DNA of 64,000 nucleotides from an uncultured Lachnospiraceae bacterium. Its GTDB lineage: Bacteria > Bacillota > Clostridia > Lachnospirales > Lachnospiraceae. The notes below the pieces were generated by a model. The model saw only the letters and a list, made by a program, of their open reading frames with translations. It ran no database searches and was not told the DNA's origin. The stretch's first letter is position 1, and the number at the start of each line of letters is the position of its first letter. The stretch spans positions 13,585 through 77,584 of the forward strand of contig CAKRJY010000013.1 in NCBI GenBank assembly GCA_934352055.1. Reading direction: 5' to 3'. This document shows positions 8,912-17,432 of this stretch, in pieces. The position numbers were made by a program, and so were the translations under genes.

Positions 8912-10090
8912 ATGCTATTTTTTGGAAAGAAACGTAAAAAAGAACAGGAGATTGACGAGGCATTTGCAAAGGTCTATCAGGAGATAGAGACGATAGACAA
9001 TTGGAACGATCCAAAAAAGTTAGAACACTATATTTTGGATTCGTGTGAACAGATTATTGCACTGACCAAGGAAATCGAGGGAGAAAAAACAGAATATCGT
9101 ATTGTAACATCCTATCTGACCGACATACAGACAATTGAAGGTCTGCCGGAGGAGATGCGCCAATCCATCCGTGAAGCTGCGACAAATATTGAACAGTTGA
9201 ATGCAGCGCGCCAGGCGTACGAAAAGGCATCCTATCAAATATCAGAAGAACAGTTTATGTTGATGGAGCAGGAAGAGGATGATATTCCACAGACCATTCA
9301 CCGCATGCTGGATAACGAACGCTATCAGGATAAGGTGCGCAGAGACAAAAATATTTTAGAGGCGCAAAAGAATCAGTGGGAGATTGAAAGGGAAGCCATT
9401 ACCGGTGAACGTAAAATCCTAAAAAGAGCTTCGGTGTTATTGTTTCTATTGTATGCAACACTGCTCATTCTTTTATTTGTGTTGCAATTTATGGCAAAAA
9501 TGGATTTGACGGTTGCTTTTTTGGTACTGTTTTTTGTGGGTGCCCTTGGTGGTGCAATTATTTATTTTCGCAGTCTGTATTTGCAAAAACAGATGCGCCA
9601 GGCAACGCGGAATGAAAATCAGGCAATTAGTCTATTGAATGTAGTGTGCATGAAATATGTCAATGTGACAAAAGCCGTGGAATATACAAAAGATAAATTT
9701 GGCATACACAATTCGACAGAGTTAAATTATGTATGGGAACAATATACAAGTGCAGTCAGAGAAAAAGAAAAGTTTTTGCGCAACAATGATGATTTGGAAT
9801 ATTTTAATGGCCGGCTGATACGATTGCTGCAGCGTATAGATTTGTATGACCGTAAAATCTGGCTTACACAGACAAAAGCATTGATTGACGATCAGGAAAT
9901 GGTGGAAATCAAACATAATCTTGTGAAGCGCAGACAAAAAATCAGAGCACATATGGAAGAAAACCGTAAGATTGTGCAAAGCGAGAGAAATGAAATTGAC
10001 CGTTTGATGACAGAACATGAACATTATGTGCCGGAAATTATAGAGATTATATCATCGGTAGATAAGTTGTGTGGTCTGGATGAGAAGTAA
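8912..10090 (+). CDS. Coiled-coil protein with two central membrane helices
   Basis: 392 aa. The N-terminal 170 residues are highly charged and helical, probably coiled coil. Two adjacent hydrophobic segments follow at about 174-194 (SVLLFLLYATLLILLFVLQF) and 199-219, forming a membrane hairpin. Residues 220-392 are again charged helix (REKEKFLRNNDDLEYFNGRLIRLLQR). With no signal peptide and a basic N-terminus (FFGKKRKKEQE), both long ends probably face the cytoplasm. No catalytic motif was seen. It is the only member of the five-gene operon with membrane segments, so it is a natural anchor for the others (inference). SD GGGAGA precedes the ATG. Confidence 0.7.
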   Translation: MLFFGKKRKKEQEIDEAFAKVYQEIETIDNWNDPKKLEHYILDSCEQIIALTKEIEGEKTEYRIVTSYLTDIQTIEGLPEEMRQSIREAATNIEQLNAARQAYEKASYQISEEQFMLMEQEEDDIPQTIHRMLDNERYQDKVRRDKNILEAQKNQWEIEREAITGERKILKRASVLLFLLYATLLILLFVLQFMAKMDLTVAFLVLFFVGALGGAIIYFRSLYLQKQMRQATRNENQAISLLNVVCMKYVNVTKAVEYTKDKFGIHNSTELNYVWEQYTSAVREKEKFLRNNDDLEYFNGRLIRLLQRIDLYDRKIWLTQTKALIDDQEMVEIKHNLVKRRQKIRAHMEENRKIVQSERNEIDRLMTEHEHYVPEIIEIISSVDKLCGLDEK

Positions 10091-10123
10091 AAGATTTGTT
10101 AGGTGTTTGAAAGGAGCGGAAAG

Positions 10124-12358
10124 ATGGAAGTTATTCATCTGAAAGCAGGGGAGAAGGTTGCAAAAAGAAAAGATAAGGTGAGTGCCTGGTATATTGTGCA
10201 GGAGGGAACCGTAACACTTTGTCATGAGTTTGAGGAAACTACGTTAGGACCAAACTCTATTATAGGTATTTTAGAACAGGATTGGTTTATCTGCGATTAT
10301 GAAGCAAACAGTGATGTTACACTGTATGTTTTTCCATGTGAGGGTGTCAATGATTTGAAGCAGTTTTTGACAGCAGAACCGAAAATGCGCAAAATCTTTT
10401 TACGCAGTGCATTATTGCAGAGACACCAGATGTTCTGTGCTTATGCAGATATGTATCATAAGATACGCCAGTTTTTAACATCGGCAGATCATATGTATGA
10501 AGAATATATTTACCTTTGTGCCCGCAATAAAGTGGAAGCAATGCCTTCTTTGGATGTGGAGAGTATTGTACCGCTTGAAATGCAGCATAAAGCAGAAAAC
10601 TGGGAAATCAACAGCAGTAACAGTCTGATTCGGGGAAAATTGGATGCTTACCTGAAGTTGATGGAAACGGATGAAGACCTGTGTATCGGAGCTATTATGG
10701 AGGCATCCGCACAGATGCATCGTATCGCACGTGGTATCCGCGAAATGTCTGTTTTCTTGCGAAATAATAGAGATGCCTTAGTCAGCGAAATACGAAACGA
10801 TTTATTTCATGCATCATTGGAACTGCAAAGTGCAGTCAAAGCACAGGGGGCAGACGATGGTGAAATCAAAAAGTTAATAGAGGAACAACTCCTTTGTGCA
10901 GAGCATTTAGGAATATATGCAGAGGAACTGTTAGAAACCTGCAAGAAAGAATACGCGTCAAATACAGAAAAGAAGAGCGCAAAAGAGCAGGTATGTCAGA
11001 CGGACTTAGAGTATATTTTACAATATGCAGGCTATGAAAATGAAAAGTTTGAGACGATGCGGGATCTTTTTGTATCCTACGAAAAAGTAAAGGATGCGGA
11101 CAACAAAGATGAAGATGCTTATCGTCTGCGCAAACAAGTCGGAAAAGTCTTCTATGAACTGTACTGGGATTGCTTTATGCAGGCAATGGAACATAAAAAG
11201 AAAATCACACCGGTGATGGAGATGTTTTTCAATTTTGCTTATATCGACCAGAGCTATCTGGGAGAGGATAAGACAAGTGAACTCTATCAATTATCAGCGC
11301 ATTTGGATATGTGTTCTTCTGAGCATGTCTTTACGATTTTCTCATGGCTGCAAGCTGTTTATGAAGGAAAAAAAGAACCGTCAAAGAACGAATTTGACAT
11401 GGATTATACCGCATATCTGACGGATGGATTGCGCAGAGGTGAATGGACCAAAGATGAAATCGAGCGCATGAAAATGGATCAGAAAGCAAAAGCCAAGTAT
11501 GAGCTTGAAAATATGTTTGTTTCGGTCAATCGTGTGACATATGGTAATATTACGATGTTTTCACCGTTGTTGACGGAGAAGGATTTGTTTAACAGTTTAG
11601 ACAAGATGCTCGTTACAGCAGACCGTTTAGAGGATGCCTTTAACGCTGTGCGTAAAGTGGATTATTCGTTGTTCTATCGCCCGATGTTTCCACAACAAAC
11701 TACGGGAGATTTGTTGAAGAACGAAATGATCATGAAAGAAATTTTGCCGGATGTTATTTTGATGCCAAATGCGGGAACGCGTGCGATGATGTGGCAGGAA
11801 ACGGCAAGCGTGCGAAACGATACACCTGCGCGTTTTATGGTTCCGATTTTTACGGCGGTCGATCTTCAGGAAGCTATTTTGGAAAATTGCGGAAGATATC
11901 GCTGGGAAATGTGTAGAAAGATTCAGGGTGTACGTTGGAATGATTTACGTGAACATTCCCTGACGAGCGATTATTATGATTATCTGCAATTCTACCGTAA
12001 AAACAGAGAATTGTCTCCGGAGACGAAGGATCAGATTAAGGGTGCTCTGTCGCGTGCAAAAAACAATTTCCGGGAAGTTTTTGTCAAAGATTATCAGAAC
12101 TGGATTAAGTACGAAGCGAAAGGTGGTTTCCGCCTCAATCGTTATGTACGTCAAATTATGTTTACCTATTGCCCGTTTGCGAAACTGTATCGCTCAGATT
12201 TGCGAGGCAATCCAATGTTTGCGGATTCCATTTCAAAGTTTGAGACAAACAATGCGAGAAGTTACAAACGCTTACAGGGATTATATGAAAAATACAAACG
12301 TGAGGGTGGTGAGATGACACCGGAATTACGTGAAAATTTGAATTTCTATCAGATGTAA
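10124..12358 (+). CDS. Large protein with N-terminal cyclic-nucleotide-binding-like (CRP-fold) domain
   Basis: 744 aa from ATG 10124, chosen because AAGGAG lies 7 bases upstream; a GTG at 10103 in the same frame lacks an SD. Residues 1-95 read as a beta-roll sensor cap (VIHLKAGEKVAKRKDKVSAWYIVQEGTVTL, shown in part), as in CRP/FNR. The usual phosphate-binding cassette (GE...RxA) is not present, so cAMP binding is doubtful. The rest is mostly helical and not recognised; a conserved-looking block lies near 530-720 (LPDVILMPNAGTRAMMW; GGFRLNRYVRQIMFTYCPF). No HTH, GGDEF, EAL or kinase motif was found. Last gene of the five-gene operon, 33 bases after the membrane protein gene. It probably senses a ligand or protein state for the complex (inference). 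Confidence 0.7.
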   Translation: MEVIHLKAGEKVAKRKDKVSAWYIVQEGTVTLCHEFEETTLGPNSIIGILEQDWFICDYEANSDVTLYVFPCEGVNDLKQFLTAEPKMRKIFLRSALLQRHQMFCAYADMYHKIRQFLTSADHMYEEYIYLCARNKVEAMPSLDVESIVPLEMQHKAENWEINSSNSLIRGKLDAYLKLMETDEDLCIGAIMEASAQMHRIARGIREMSVFLRNNRDALVSEIRNDLFHASLELQSAVKAQGADDGEIKKLIEEQLLCAEHLGIYAEELLETCKKEYASNTEKKSAKEQVCQTDLEYILQYAGYENEKFETMRDLFVSYEKVKDADNKDEDAYRLRKQVGKVFYELYWDCFMQAMEHKKKITPVMEMFFNFAYIDQSYLGEDKTSELYQLSAHLDMCSSEHVFTIFSWLQAVYEGKKEPSKNEFDMDYTAYLTDGLRRGEWTKDEIERMKMDQKAKAKYELENMFVSVNRVTYGNITMFSPLLTEKDLFNSLDKMLVTADRLEDAFNAVRKVDYSLFYRPMFPQQTTGDLLKNEMIMKEILPDVILMPNAGTRAMMWQETASVRNDTPARFMVPIFTAVDLQEAILENCGRYRWEMCRKIQGVRWNDLREHSLTSDYYDYLQFYRKNRELSPETKDQIKGALSRAKNNFREVFVKDYQNWIKYEAKGGFRLNRYVRQIMFTYCPFAKLYRSDLRGNPMFADSISKFETNNARSYKRLQGLYEKYKREGGEMTPELRENLNFYQM

Positions 12359-12370
12359 AAAAGAATTGCG

Positions 12371-12414
12371 AAAAACCATCCCAGGGAGGCGGCAATATGC
12401 AGCCTCCACAGGGA
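12371..12414 (-). terminator. Intrinsic terminator of the cotJ operon
   Basis: On the minus strand, GGAGGC and GCCTCC pair around an 11-base loop, extended by an outer CCC/GGG pairing. TGG and five T residues follow. It sits just beyond the cotJC stop and may also block transcription arriving from the convergent operon. Confidence 0.5.
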
Positions 12415-12425
12415 ACACAAACAAA

Positions 12426-13022
12426 TTAAGCATCATAGGAAGGATTAAACATATAATAGTTTTTGGCATCCAATCGGTCGCAGACGATGCGCATCGCTTC
12501 ACCAAAGCGCTGGAAGTGTACAATTTCTCTGGCGCGGAGGAAGCGAATCGGATCAACGATATCAGGATCCTTTACCATACGAAGAATATTGTCATAGGTG
12601 GTGCGGGCTTTTTGCTCCGCCGCCATATCTTCGTATAAATCGGTAATGGTATCTCCGGTAGATTGGAACGTATCAGCGGAAAATGGAGTACCGGATGCGG
12701 CCTGGGGATAGACACCTAAAGTGTGATCGACAAAGTATTTGTCGTAACCACCGGCTTTGATTTCCTCTGGTGAAAGACCATCGGTTAATTGATACACGAT
12801 GGTAGAAACCATTTCCAAATGACCAAGCTCCTCAACTGCGATATCGGTTAATAAGCCGGCAACTTCACGATATGGCATGGTATAACGTTGTGAAAGGTAG
12901 CGCAGTGATGCACCGAGTTCACCGTCGGGACCACCATACTGGCTGATAATAATAGATGCTGCCTCTGGGTTCGTCTGTTTGATGTTGATGGGATATTGTA
13001 ATCTCTTTTCGTAATGGAACAT
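12426..13022 (-). CDS. cotJC: Spore coat protein CotJC, manganese-catalase-like
   Basis: 198 aa from ATG 13022. A longer in-frame reading starts at 13070, but the family typically begins MxxYEKxLQYPxNI, as here (MFHYEKRLQYPINI), and GGAAAGAGGTG precedes this ATG. The ferritin-like four-helix fold is indicated by EELGHLEM and a second metal-ligand region REIVHFQRFGEA; GGPDGELGASLRYL is typical of CotJC. It is a polypeptide of the spore coat with a dinuclear manganese catalase fold. Its start overlaps the cotJB stop (TAATG), so the genes are translationally coupled. Confidence 0.93.
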   Translation of the reverse strand: MFHYEKRLQYPINIKQTNPEAASIIISQYGGPDGELGASLRYLSQRYTMPYREVAGLLTDIAVEELGHLEMVSTIVYQLTDGLSPEEIKAGGYDKYFVDHTLGVYPQAASGTPFSADTFQSTGDTITDLYEDMAAEQKARTTYDNILRMVKDPDIVDPIRFLRAREIVHFQRFGEAMRIVCDRLDAKNYYMFNPSYDA

Positions 13023-13282
13023 TAATTCGCACCTCTTTCCCATGGATTTTTTGAAACGCCCCAGGTCCACATGTTTTCTGGAGTTGCTGTTGAAAGTGTT
13101 AATGGTTCATAAGCTTTTGCATATTCCTGTAAGGCATTTTGGTAAAGCGTCTGATAATGGTTATAATGATCCATGGCTACTTCATCAAAAGGATGTGTAT
13201 CGAGATATTCTGTCAGATCGACAAGCATGATGCTTACCATGTCAATCCAGCAAAGTAATTGATCCTGGTTTCGATTTTGCAT
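13022..13282 (-). CDS. cotJB: Spore coat protein CotJB
   Basis: 86 aa, normal CotJB size. It has the family pattern of an N-terminal helix (LLCWIDMVSIMLVDLTEYLDTHP) and a C-terminal aromatic tail (TPENMWTWGVSKNPWE). It acts with CotJA and CotJC in the spore coat; biochemical role unknown. Both ends overlap neighbours as TAATG, a typical three-gene cotJ operon. SD GGAAGGAG lies about 12 bases upstream of the ATG. Confidence 0.92.
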   Translation of the reverse strand: MQNRNQDQLLCWIDMVSIMLVDLTEYLDTHPFDEVAMDHYNHYQTLYQNALQEYAKAYEPLTLSTATPENMWTWGVSKNPWERGAN

Positions 13283-13482
13283 TATGAGCGCATTCTCCTT
13301 CCTTCAAATGGTTTGTTGAGTTCTGGGAAAATAGTACCAACCTTGAGGGCTTTATCAGGTTCGTAAAGTGTTGTTAAATACTGCCAGGGAACATATCCCA
13401 TGGCTACAGCAAAATTCTTTAATCCGTTCGGATTACTCGCGGCCCGGTTGGATGGGTGTTCTTTGTTTCGATATGGATTCAT
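13282..13482 (-). CDS. cotJA: Spore coat-associated protein CotJA
   Basis: 66 aa from ATG 13482 (MNPYRNKEHP). The CotJA core is clear: AMGYVPWQYLTTLYEPDKAL followed by GTIFPELNKPFEGRR. An in-frame ATG at 13506 would add eight residues, but it lies directly after the best spore-type -10, at about the transcription start. The 13482 start instead has AAAAGG seven bases upstream. First gene of the cotJ operon, expected to be made in the mother cell during sporulation. Confidence 0.9.
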   Translation of the reverse strand: MNPYRNKEHPSNRAASNPNGLKNFAVAMGYVPWQYLTTLYEPDKALKVGTIFPELNKPFEGRRMRS

Positions 13483-13509
13483 AAGACTGCCTTTTCTTTT
13501 CTTCATACT

Positions 13510-13536
13510 TACAGTATGCTAGGAAAAAAGATGTGT
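13510..13536 (-). promoter_or_regulatory. Mother-cell sigma (SigK/SigE-type) promoter for cotJ
   Basis: On the minus strand, AC-N16-CATACTGTA matches the SigK pattern AC-N16-CATANNNTA. The -10 also resembles a SigE -10 (CATACxxT), but no SigE -35 is found at 14 bases. In B. subtilis cotJ is SigE-dependent, so the choice between the two is open. Confidence 0.45.
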
Positions 13537-13555
13537 GATTATGGAAATAATCGGT

Positions 13556-13584
13556 TTGACAAAATCTCCCTTTTTTTCTATGAT
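13556..13584 (+). promoter_or_regulatory. Sigma-A promoter of gltX
   Basis: A perfect TTGACA (13556-13561), a 17-base spacer and TATGAT (13579-13584), followed by a leader of about 33 bases with SD AAGGAAGG before the gltX ATG. Confidence 0.75.
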
Positions 13585-13623
13585 AGATAGGATAAAAACG
13601 TTATAAGCAAGGAAGGTTTTAAG

Positions 13624-15084
13624 ATGAGCAAAGTAAGAACAAGATTTGCACCAAGTCCAACAGGACGTATGCATGTGGGCAATCTTCGTACCGCATTATA
13701 TGCCTATTTGATCGCAAAACATGAGGGCGGAGATTTTATTCTCCGTATTGAAGATACAGACCAGGAGAGATATGTGGAAGGCGCTGTAGATATTATCTAT
13801 CGTACGATGGCGAGTACAGGCCTGATCCATGATGAAGGTCCGGATAAAGATGGTGGGGTTGGCCCATATGTGCAGAGCGAACGTCAGGCGCAGGGAATCT
13901 ACTTAAAATATGCAAAAGAACTGATTGAAAAAGGAGAAGCATATTATTGCTTCTGTGATCAGGAGAGATTAGATAGTTTGAAACAGACCGTTGCAGGAAA
14001 AGAGATTTCTATCTATGACAAGCATTGTCTTTCTTTATCAAAAGAAGAAATCGAAGAGAATCTTCGTGCCGGAAAGCCATATGTTATTCGTCAGAATAAT
14101 CCCCGTACAGGCACAACGACATTTGAGGATGAAATCTATGGTGATATTACCGTAGATAATGCAGAATTAGATGATATGATTTTGATTAAATCAGATGGAT
14201 ATCCAACCTATAATTTTGCTAATGTTGTGGACGATCATTTGATGGGAATTACACATGTCGTTCGTGGTAATGAATATTTATCATCTTCCCCAAAATACAA
14301 TCGTTTGTATGAAGCATTTGGTTGGGATATTCCGGTTTATGTACATTGTCCGTTGATTACCAACGAAGAACATCAGAAGTTAAGTAAGAGAAGTGGTCAT
14401 TCTTCTTATGAGGATTTACTTGAGCAGGGATTTTTGACAGAAGCAATCATTAATTTTGTTGCATTGTTAGGCTGGAGTCCGGTAGATAACCAGGAGATTT
14501 TCTCCTTAGAAGAACTGGTAAAGGTGTTCGATTATCATCATATGAGTAAATCACCGGCAGTATTTGATACTGTAAAGCTTCGCTGGATGAATGGAGAATA
14601 CTTAAAAGCAATGGATTTTGACCGCTTCTACGAGATGGCAGAACCATATATCCGCAAGGTTATTACAAAGGATTATGACTTGAAGAAGATTGCAGCTATG
14701 GTAAAGACCCGTATCGAGGTTTTCCCGGATATTGCAGATCATATTGATTTCTTTGAGCAGGTACCGGAGTATGACATTTCTATGTACACACATAAGAAAA
14801 TGAAAACGAATCCGGAAAGTTCTCTTACGGTATTACAGGAGATTCTCCCTGTACTTACAGAGTTGGAGGATTATACAAACGATGCGATTTACGCATGTAT
14901 CAGTGGTTTTGTAGCAGAAAAAGGTTACAAGAACGGTTACGTATTGTGGCCGGTTCGTACCGCAGTATCTGGAAAACAGATGACTCCTGGTGGTGCAACA
15001 GAGATTATGGAAGTCATTGGAAAAGAAGAATCCCTGGCAAGGATTCGTGCAGCAATTGAAAAATTGCAAAATGAGATTGCATAA
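13624..15084 (+). CDS. gltX: Glutamyl-tRNA synthetase
   Basis: 486 aa class I aminoacyl-tRNA synthetase charging tRNA-Glu. The HIGH motif appears as HVGN (residues 17-20) within RFAPSPTGRMHVGNLRTALY. The KMSKS loop is KLSKRSG near residue 255. Other GluRS signatures include LRIEDTD and VVRGNEYLSSSPKY. The anticodon-binding helical domain fills the C-terminal third. Clear SD and a strong promoter just upstream. In organisms without GlnRS the enzyme also mischarges tRNA-Gln for GatCAB; the window does not show whether that holds here. Confidence 0.97.
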   Translation: MSKVRTRFAPSPTGRMHVGNLRTALYAYLIAKHEGGDFILRIEDTDQERYVEGAVDIIYRTMASTGLIHDEGPDKDGGVGPYVQSERQAQGIYLKYAKELIEKGEAYYCFCDQERLDSLKQTVAGKEISIYDKHCLSLSKEEIEENLRAGKPYVIRQNNPRTGTTTFEDEIYGDITVDNAELDDMILIKSDGYPTYNFANVVDDHLMGITHVVRGNEYLSSSPKYNRLYEAFGWDIPVYVHCPLITNEEHQKLSKRSGHSSYEDLLEQGFLTEAIINFVALLGWSPVDNQEIFSLEELVKVFDYHHMSKSPAVFDTVKLRWMNGEYLKAMDFDRFYEMAEPYIRKVITKDYDLKKIAAMVKTRIEVFPDIADHIDFFEQVPEYDISMYTHKKMKTNPESSLTVLQEILPVLTELEDYTNDAIYACISGFVAEKGYKNGYVLWPVRTAVSGKQMTPGGATEIMEVIGKEESLARIRAAIEKLQNEIA

Positions 15085-15148
15085 GAGTAATCATAAATAA
15101 ATATAAGGTCTGAAGAAAGTAAATAACGAAGAGTAGTAAGGAGTTTAT

Positions 15149-16978
15149 ATGCTGAGTCCGTCTCAACAAGAGGCAGTGTGTCATGGTATGGGACCATGTC
15201 TGACATTGGCAGGACCAGGCAGTGGTAAGACATATGTCCTGATCCGTCGCATCCAACATCTTATTACAAATAATCATATTTTACCGGAGAACATTCTGGT
15301 AATCACATTTACGAAGGCCGCAGCACTTGAAATGAAGGAACGTTTCGATGGATTGATGGAGCAGGAATGCCCCGTGGTCTTTGGAACGTTCCATTCTGTT
15401 TTTTATGGGATGTTGCGGCAGGATTCTTTTTTTCGAAAATACCGCTTGATGGATCAAAAGACAAAAAGACAGATTCTAAAAGAAACCGCTTATGCCTGCA
15501 AGTTGTCTTCCGCGGAAGAAGAAATGGAACACATGGAGCAGGAAATCAGCTTTATCAAAAACACGATGTGCGATCTGGCGCAATATGAATCCGCATATTT
15601 TTCACAACAAACGATACAGCAGATGTATGCTCATTATGAGGCGAGAAAAGATGCGTATGAACTCTTTGATTTTGATGATCTCCTTGTAAAAACGAAAGAC
15701 CGGATGCAAAAGGATCCGGCGTTTCTGGCAAAATGGCAGGAGCGTTTTTCCTATATTCTTGTGGATGAAGTACAGGATATGAATCCTTTGCAGTTTGATA
15801 TGATCAGACTGTTGGCACTGCCGGAAAATAATCTGTTTATGGTGGGAGATGATGACCAGTCTATTTATGGCTTTCGTGGGGCAAAACCGGAGCTGATGTT
15901 TTCTTTTTCTTCCTATTATCCCGCGATAAAACAGATACAACTACAGGAAAACTATCGCTGTGAACAAAAGATATTGGAAGCTTCCCTGCACTTAATTTCA
16001 CATAATGAAAAACGTTTTTGTAAGCAGATTGACGGAGTCAAACAGGAAGAGGGCGTGTTAGAATGTGTTGCCTCAGAGGATGAACAGCAGGAAGTGACAC
16101 AGGTTATATCGATTTTAAGGACGCGGCAAGAGGAAGAAAAAACGTGGGAAAACTGTGCCATTTTGTATCGTAACCATCGACAGATCACATGGTTGTTATC
16201 GGGTCTGGCAGAACAGAATATACCATTTTACGTAAAGGATCATATGAGCAATCCGTATATGCATTTCGTGATGCAGGATATTGTTTCTTATCTGCGTCTG
16301 TGCAGTCCGATGCTGCATCGCAGAGACCTGTTTCGCGTAATGAACCGGCCAAATCGGTATTTGCAGAGGGCTAGTGTTACAAAAGAATGGGTGACCTTTT
16401 CTGCATGGAAATCATATTATGAAAAACAGCCACAGATGCAACAGAAAATTGAAGCATTAGAACGGGATCTTAGTTTTTTAAAAACGTTGTCCGGAAAAGC
16501 AGCAGTGACCTTTATCTGTAAACGTTTAGGCTATGAGAACTATCTTTTGAAAGAGGCAAAAAATAAAGAACAGTATGAAGAATGGAAAGAAATAAGAGAC
16601 TTGTTTTTGGATGCAGTGCAAGATACGACATCCATTGGACAGATGCTTTTGCAATGGGAAGAAAAACGGGATTTCGTGGAACGGATTAACCGGGAAAAAG
16701 TAAAAGATAAGACAGGAAAGGTCGGATTATATACACTGCATGGATCGAAGGGGTTAGAATTCGATACCGTGATTATTTTAGATTGTAATGAAAGTATTCT
16801 GCCAACAAAAAAGGCGACAACATCTGCCGCGGTAGAAGAAGAACGTCGTCTGTTTTATGTAGGAATGACGCGTGCGAAAAAAAGATTATATCTGCTTTAT
16901 GTGCAATCATATGAAGATAAAAAAATGCACCCTTCGCGTTTCCTGGAAGAAATGCAAAAGGTGCAAAAGAGACATTAG
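15149..16978 (+). CDS. UvrD/PcrA-like superfamily 1 DNA helicase
   Basis: 609 aa, shorter than PcrA/UvrD (about 720-740). SF1A motifs in order: Q motif LSPSQQEAV; Walker A AGPGSGKTYVLIRR; ITFTKAAALEMKER (Ia); LVDEVQDMNPLQ (II); GDDDQSIYGFRGA (III); LQENYRC (IV); TLHGSKGLEFDTVIILDC (V); EEERRLFYVGMTRAKKRLYL (VI). It should be an ATP-dependent 3'-5' helicase. The shortened 2B and C-terminal regions argue for an accessory helicase rather than the main PcrA. The gene converges with and overlaps the DUF1292 gene by four bases. SD AAGGAG precedes the ATG. Confidence 0.92.
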   Translation: MLSPSQQEAVCHGMGPCLTLAGPGSGKTYVLIRRIQHLITNNHILPENILVITFTKAAALEMKERFDGLMEQECPVVFGTFHSVFYGMLRQDSFFRKYRLMDQKTKRQILKETAYACKLSSAEEEMEHMEQEISFIKNTMCDLAQYESAYFSQQTIQQMYAHYEARKDAYELFDFDDLLVKTKDRMQKDPAFLAKWQERFSYILVDEVQDMNPLQFDMIRLLALPENNLFMVGDDDQSIYGFRGAKPELMFSFSSYYPAIKQIQLQENYRCEQKILEASLHLISHNEKRFCKQIDGVKQEEGVLECVASEDEQQEVTQVISILRTRQEEEKTWENCAILYRNHRQITWLLSGLAEQNIPFYVKDHMSNPYMHFVMQDIVSYLRLCSPMLHRRDLFRVMNRPNRYLQRASVTKEWVTFSAWKSYYEKQPQMQQKIEALERDLSFLKTLSGKAAVTFICKRLGYENYLLKEAKNKEQYEEWKEIRDLFLDAVQDTTSIGQMLLQWEEKRDFVERINREKVKDKTGKVGLYTLHGSKGLEFDTVIILDCNESILPTKKATTSAAVEEERRLFYVGMTRAKKRLYLLYVQSYEDKKMHPSRFLEEMQKVQKRH

Positions 16979-17292
16979 TCCATATCGTCGAATTCTGCTT
17001 CATCCAACAATTCATCAAAGCGTTCTTCGACAGCTTCGTATTCCTCGTCAGATTGAATATTTTCTAAAGCAGGAGTTCCATCTTCAGCTTCGTGATAACG
17101 ATAAATGTATACAGTATCATCGGTTACTTCTTTACCATTTTCTTCGTATGGAAGAAGCGCAATGTAATCCTGGTCGTTCACATCGAAAATGGTTAAAATT
17201 TCGCAGGTTACTTCAGAACCATCATCCATTTCAATTGTCACTACTACATCATCATCGTTTTCATCTACTGGAAAAACTTCATCTTTTGCCAT
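16975..17292 (-). CDS. DUF1292 (YrzB-like) acidic protein
   Basis: 105 aa, very acidic. The DUF1292 core is seen as VVTIEMDDGSEVTCEILTIF followed by YIALLPYE and a VYIYRY strand. The C-terminal 25 residues are almost entirely acidic and polar (DEEYEAVEERFDELLDEAEF). Function unknown; the family is widespread in Firmicutes, often near ruvX-type genes, which are absent here. SD AAGGAG. Its 3' end overlaps the helicase gene by 4 bases; its promoter interlocks with that of the divergent GH13-like gene. Confidence 0.9.
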   Translation of the reverse strand: MAKDEVFPVDENDDDVVVTIEMDDGSEVTCEILTIFDVNDQDYIALLPYEENGKEVTDDTVYIYRYHEAEDGTPALENIQSDEEYEAVEERFDELLDEAEFDDMD

Positions 17293-17344
17293 AACCGTCT
17301 CCTTTTCATTCTTTATTTTTCATAATTCCTATGGAATTAAAAAG

Positions 17345-17373
17345 ATTATACGAAAGGATTTGGAAAAAAGCAA
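17345..17373 (-). promoter_or_regulatory. Sigma-A promoter of the DUF1292 gene
   Basis: On the minus strand, TTGCTT (17368-17373), a 17-base spacer and a perfect TATAAT (17345-17350). It interlocks with the rightward promoter: each -35 lies inside the other's spacer. Confidence 0.6.
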
Positions 17374-17388
17374 CATTTCAAGTATAAT
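17360..17388 (+). promoter_or_regulatory. Sigma-A promoter of the GH13-like gene
   Basis: TTGGAA (17360-17365), a 17-base spacer and a perfect TATAAT (17383-17388), about 45 bases before the GH13-like start codon. Confidence 0.6.
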
Positions 17389-17432
17389 AGAAACAGATTT
17401 TTAATAGTTAAGGCGGACATGAGAAGGGGCAT

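Noticed and set aside
15149..16978. The helicase as PcrA itself
   Set aside because: At 609 aa it is over 100 residues short of PcrA, and there is no adjacent ligA; kept as UvrD-like.
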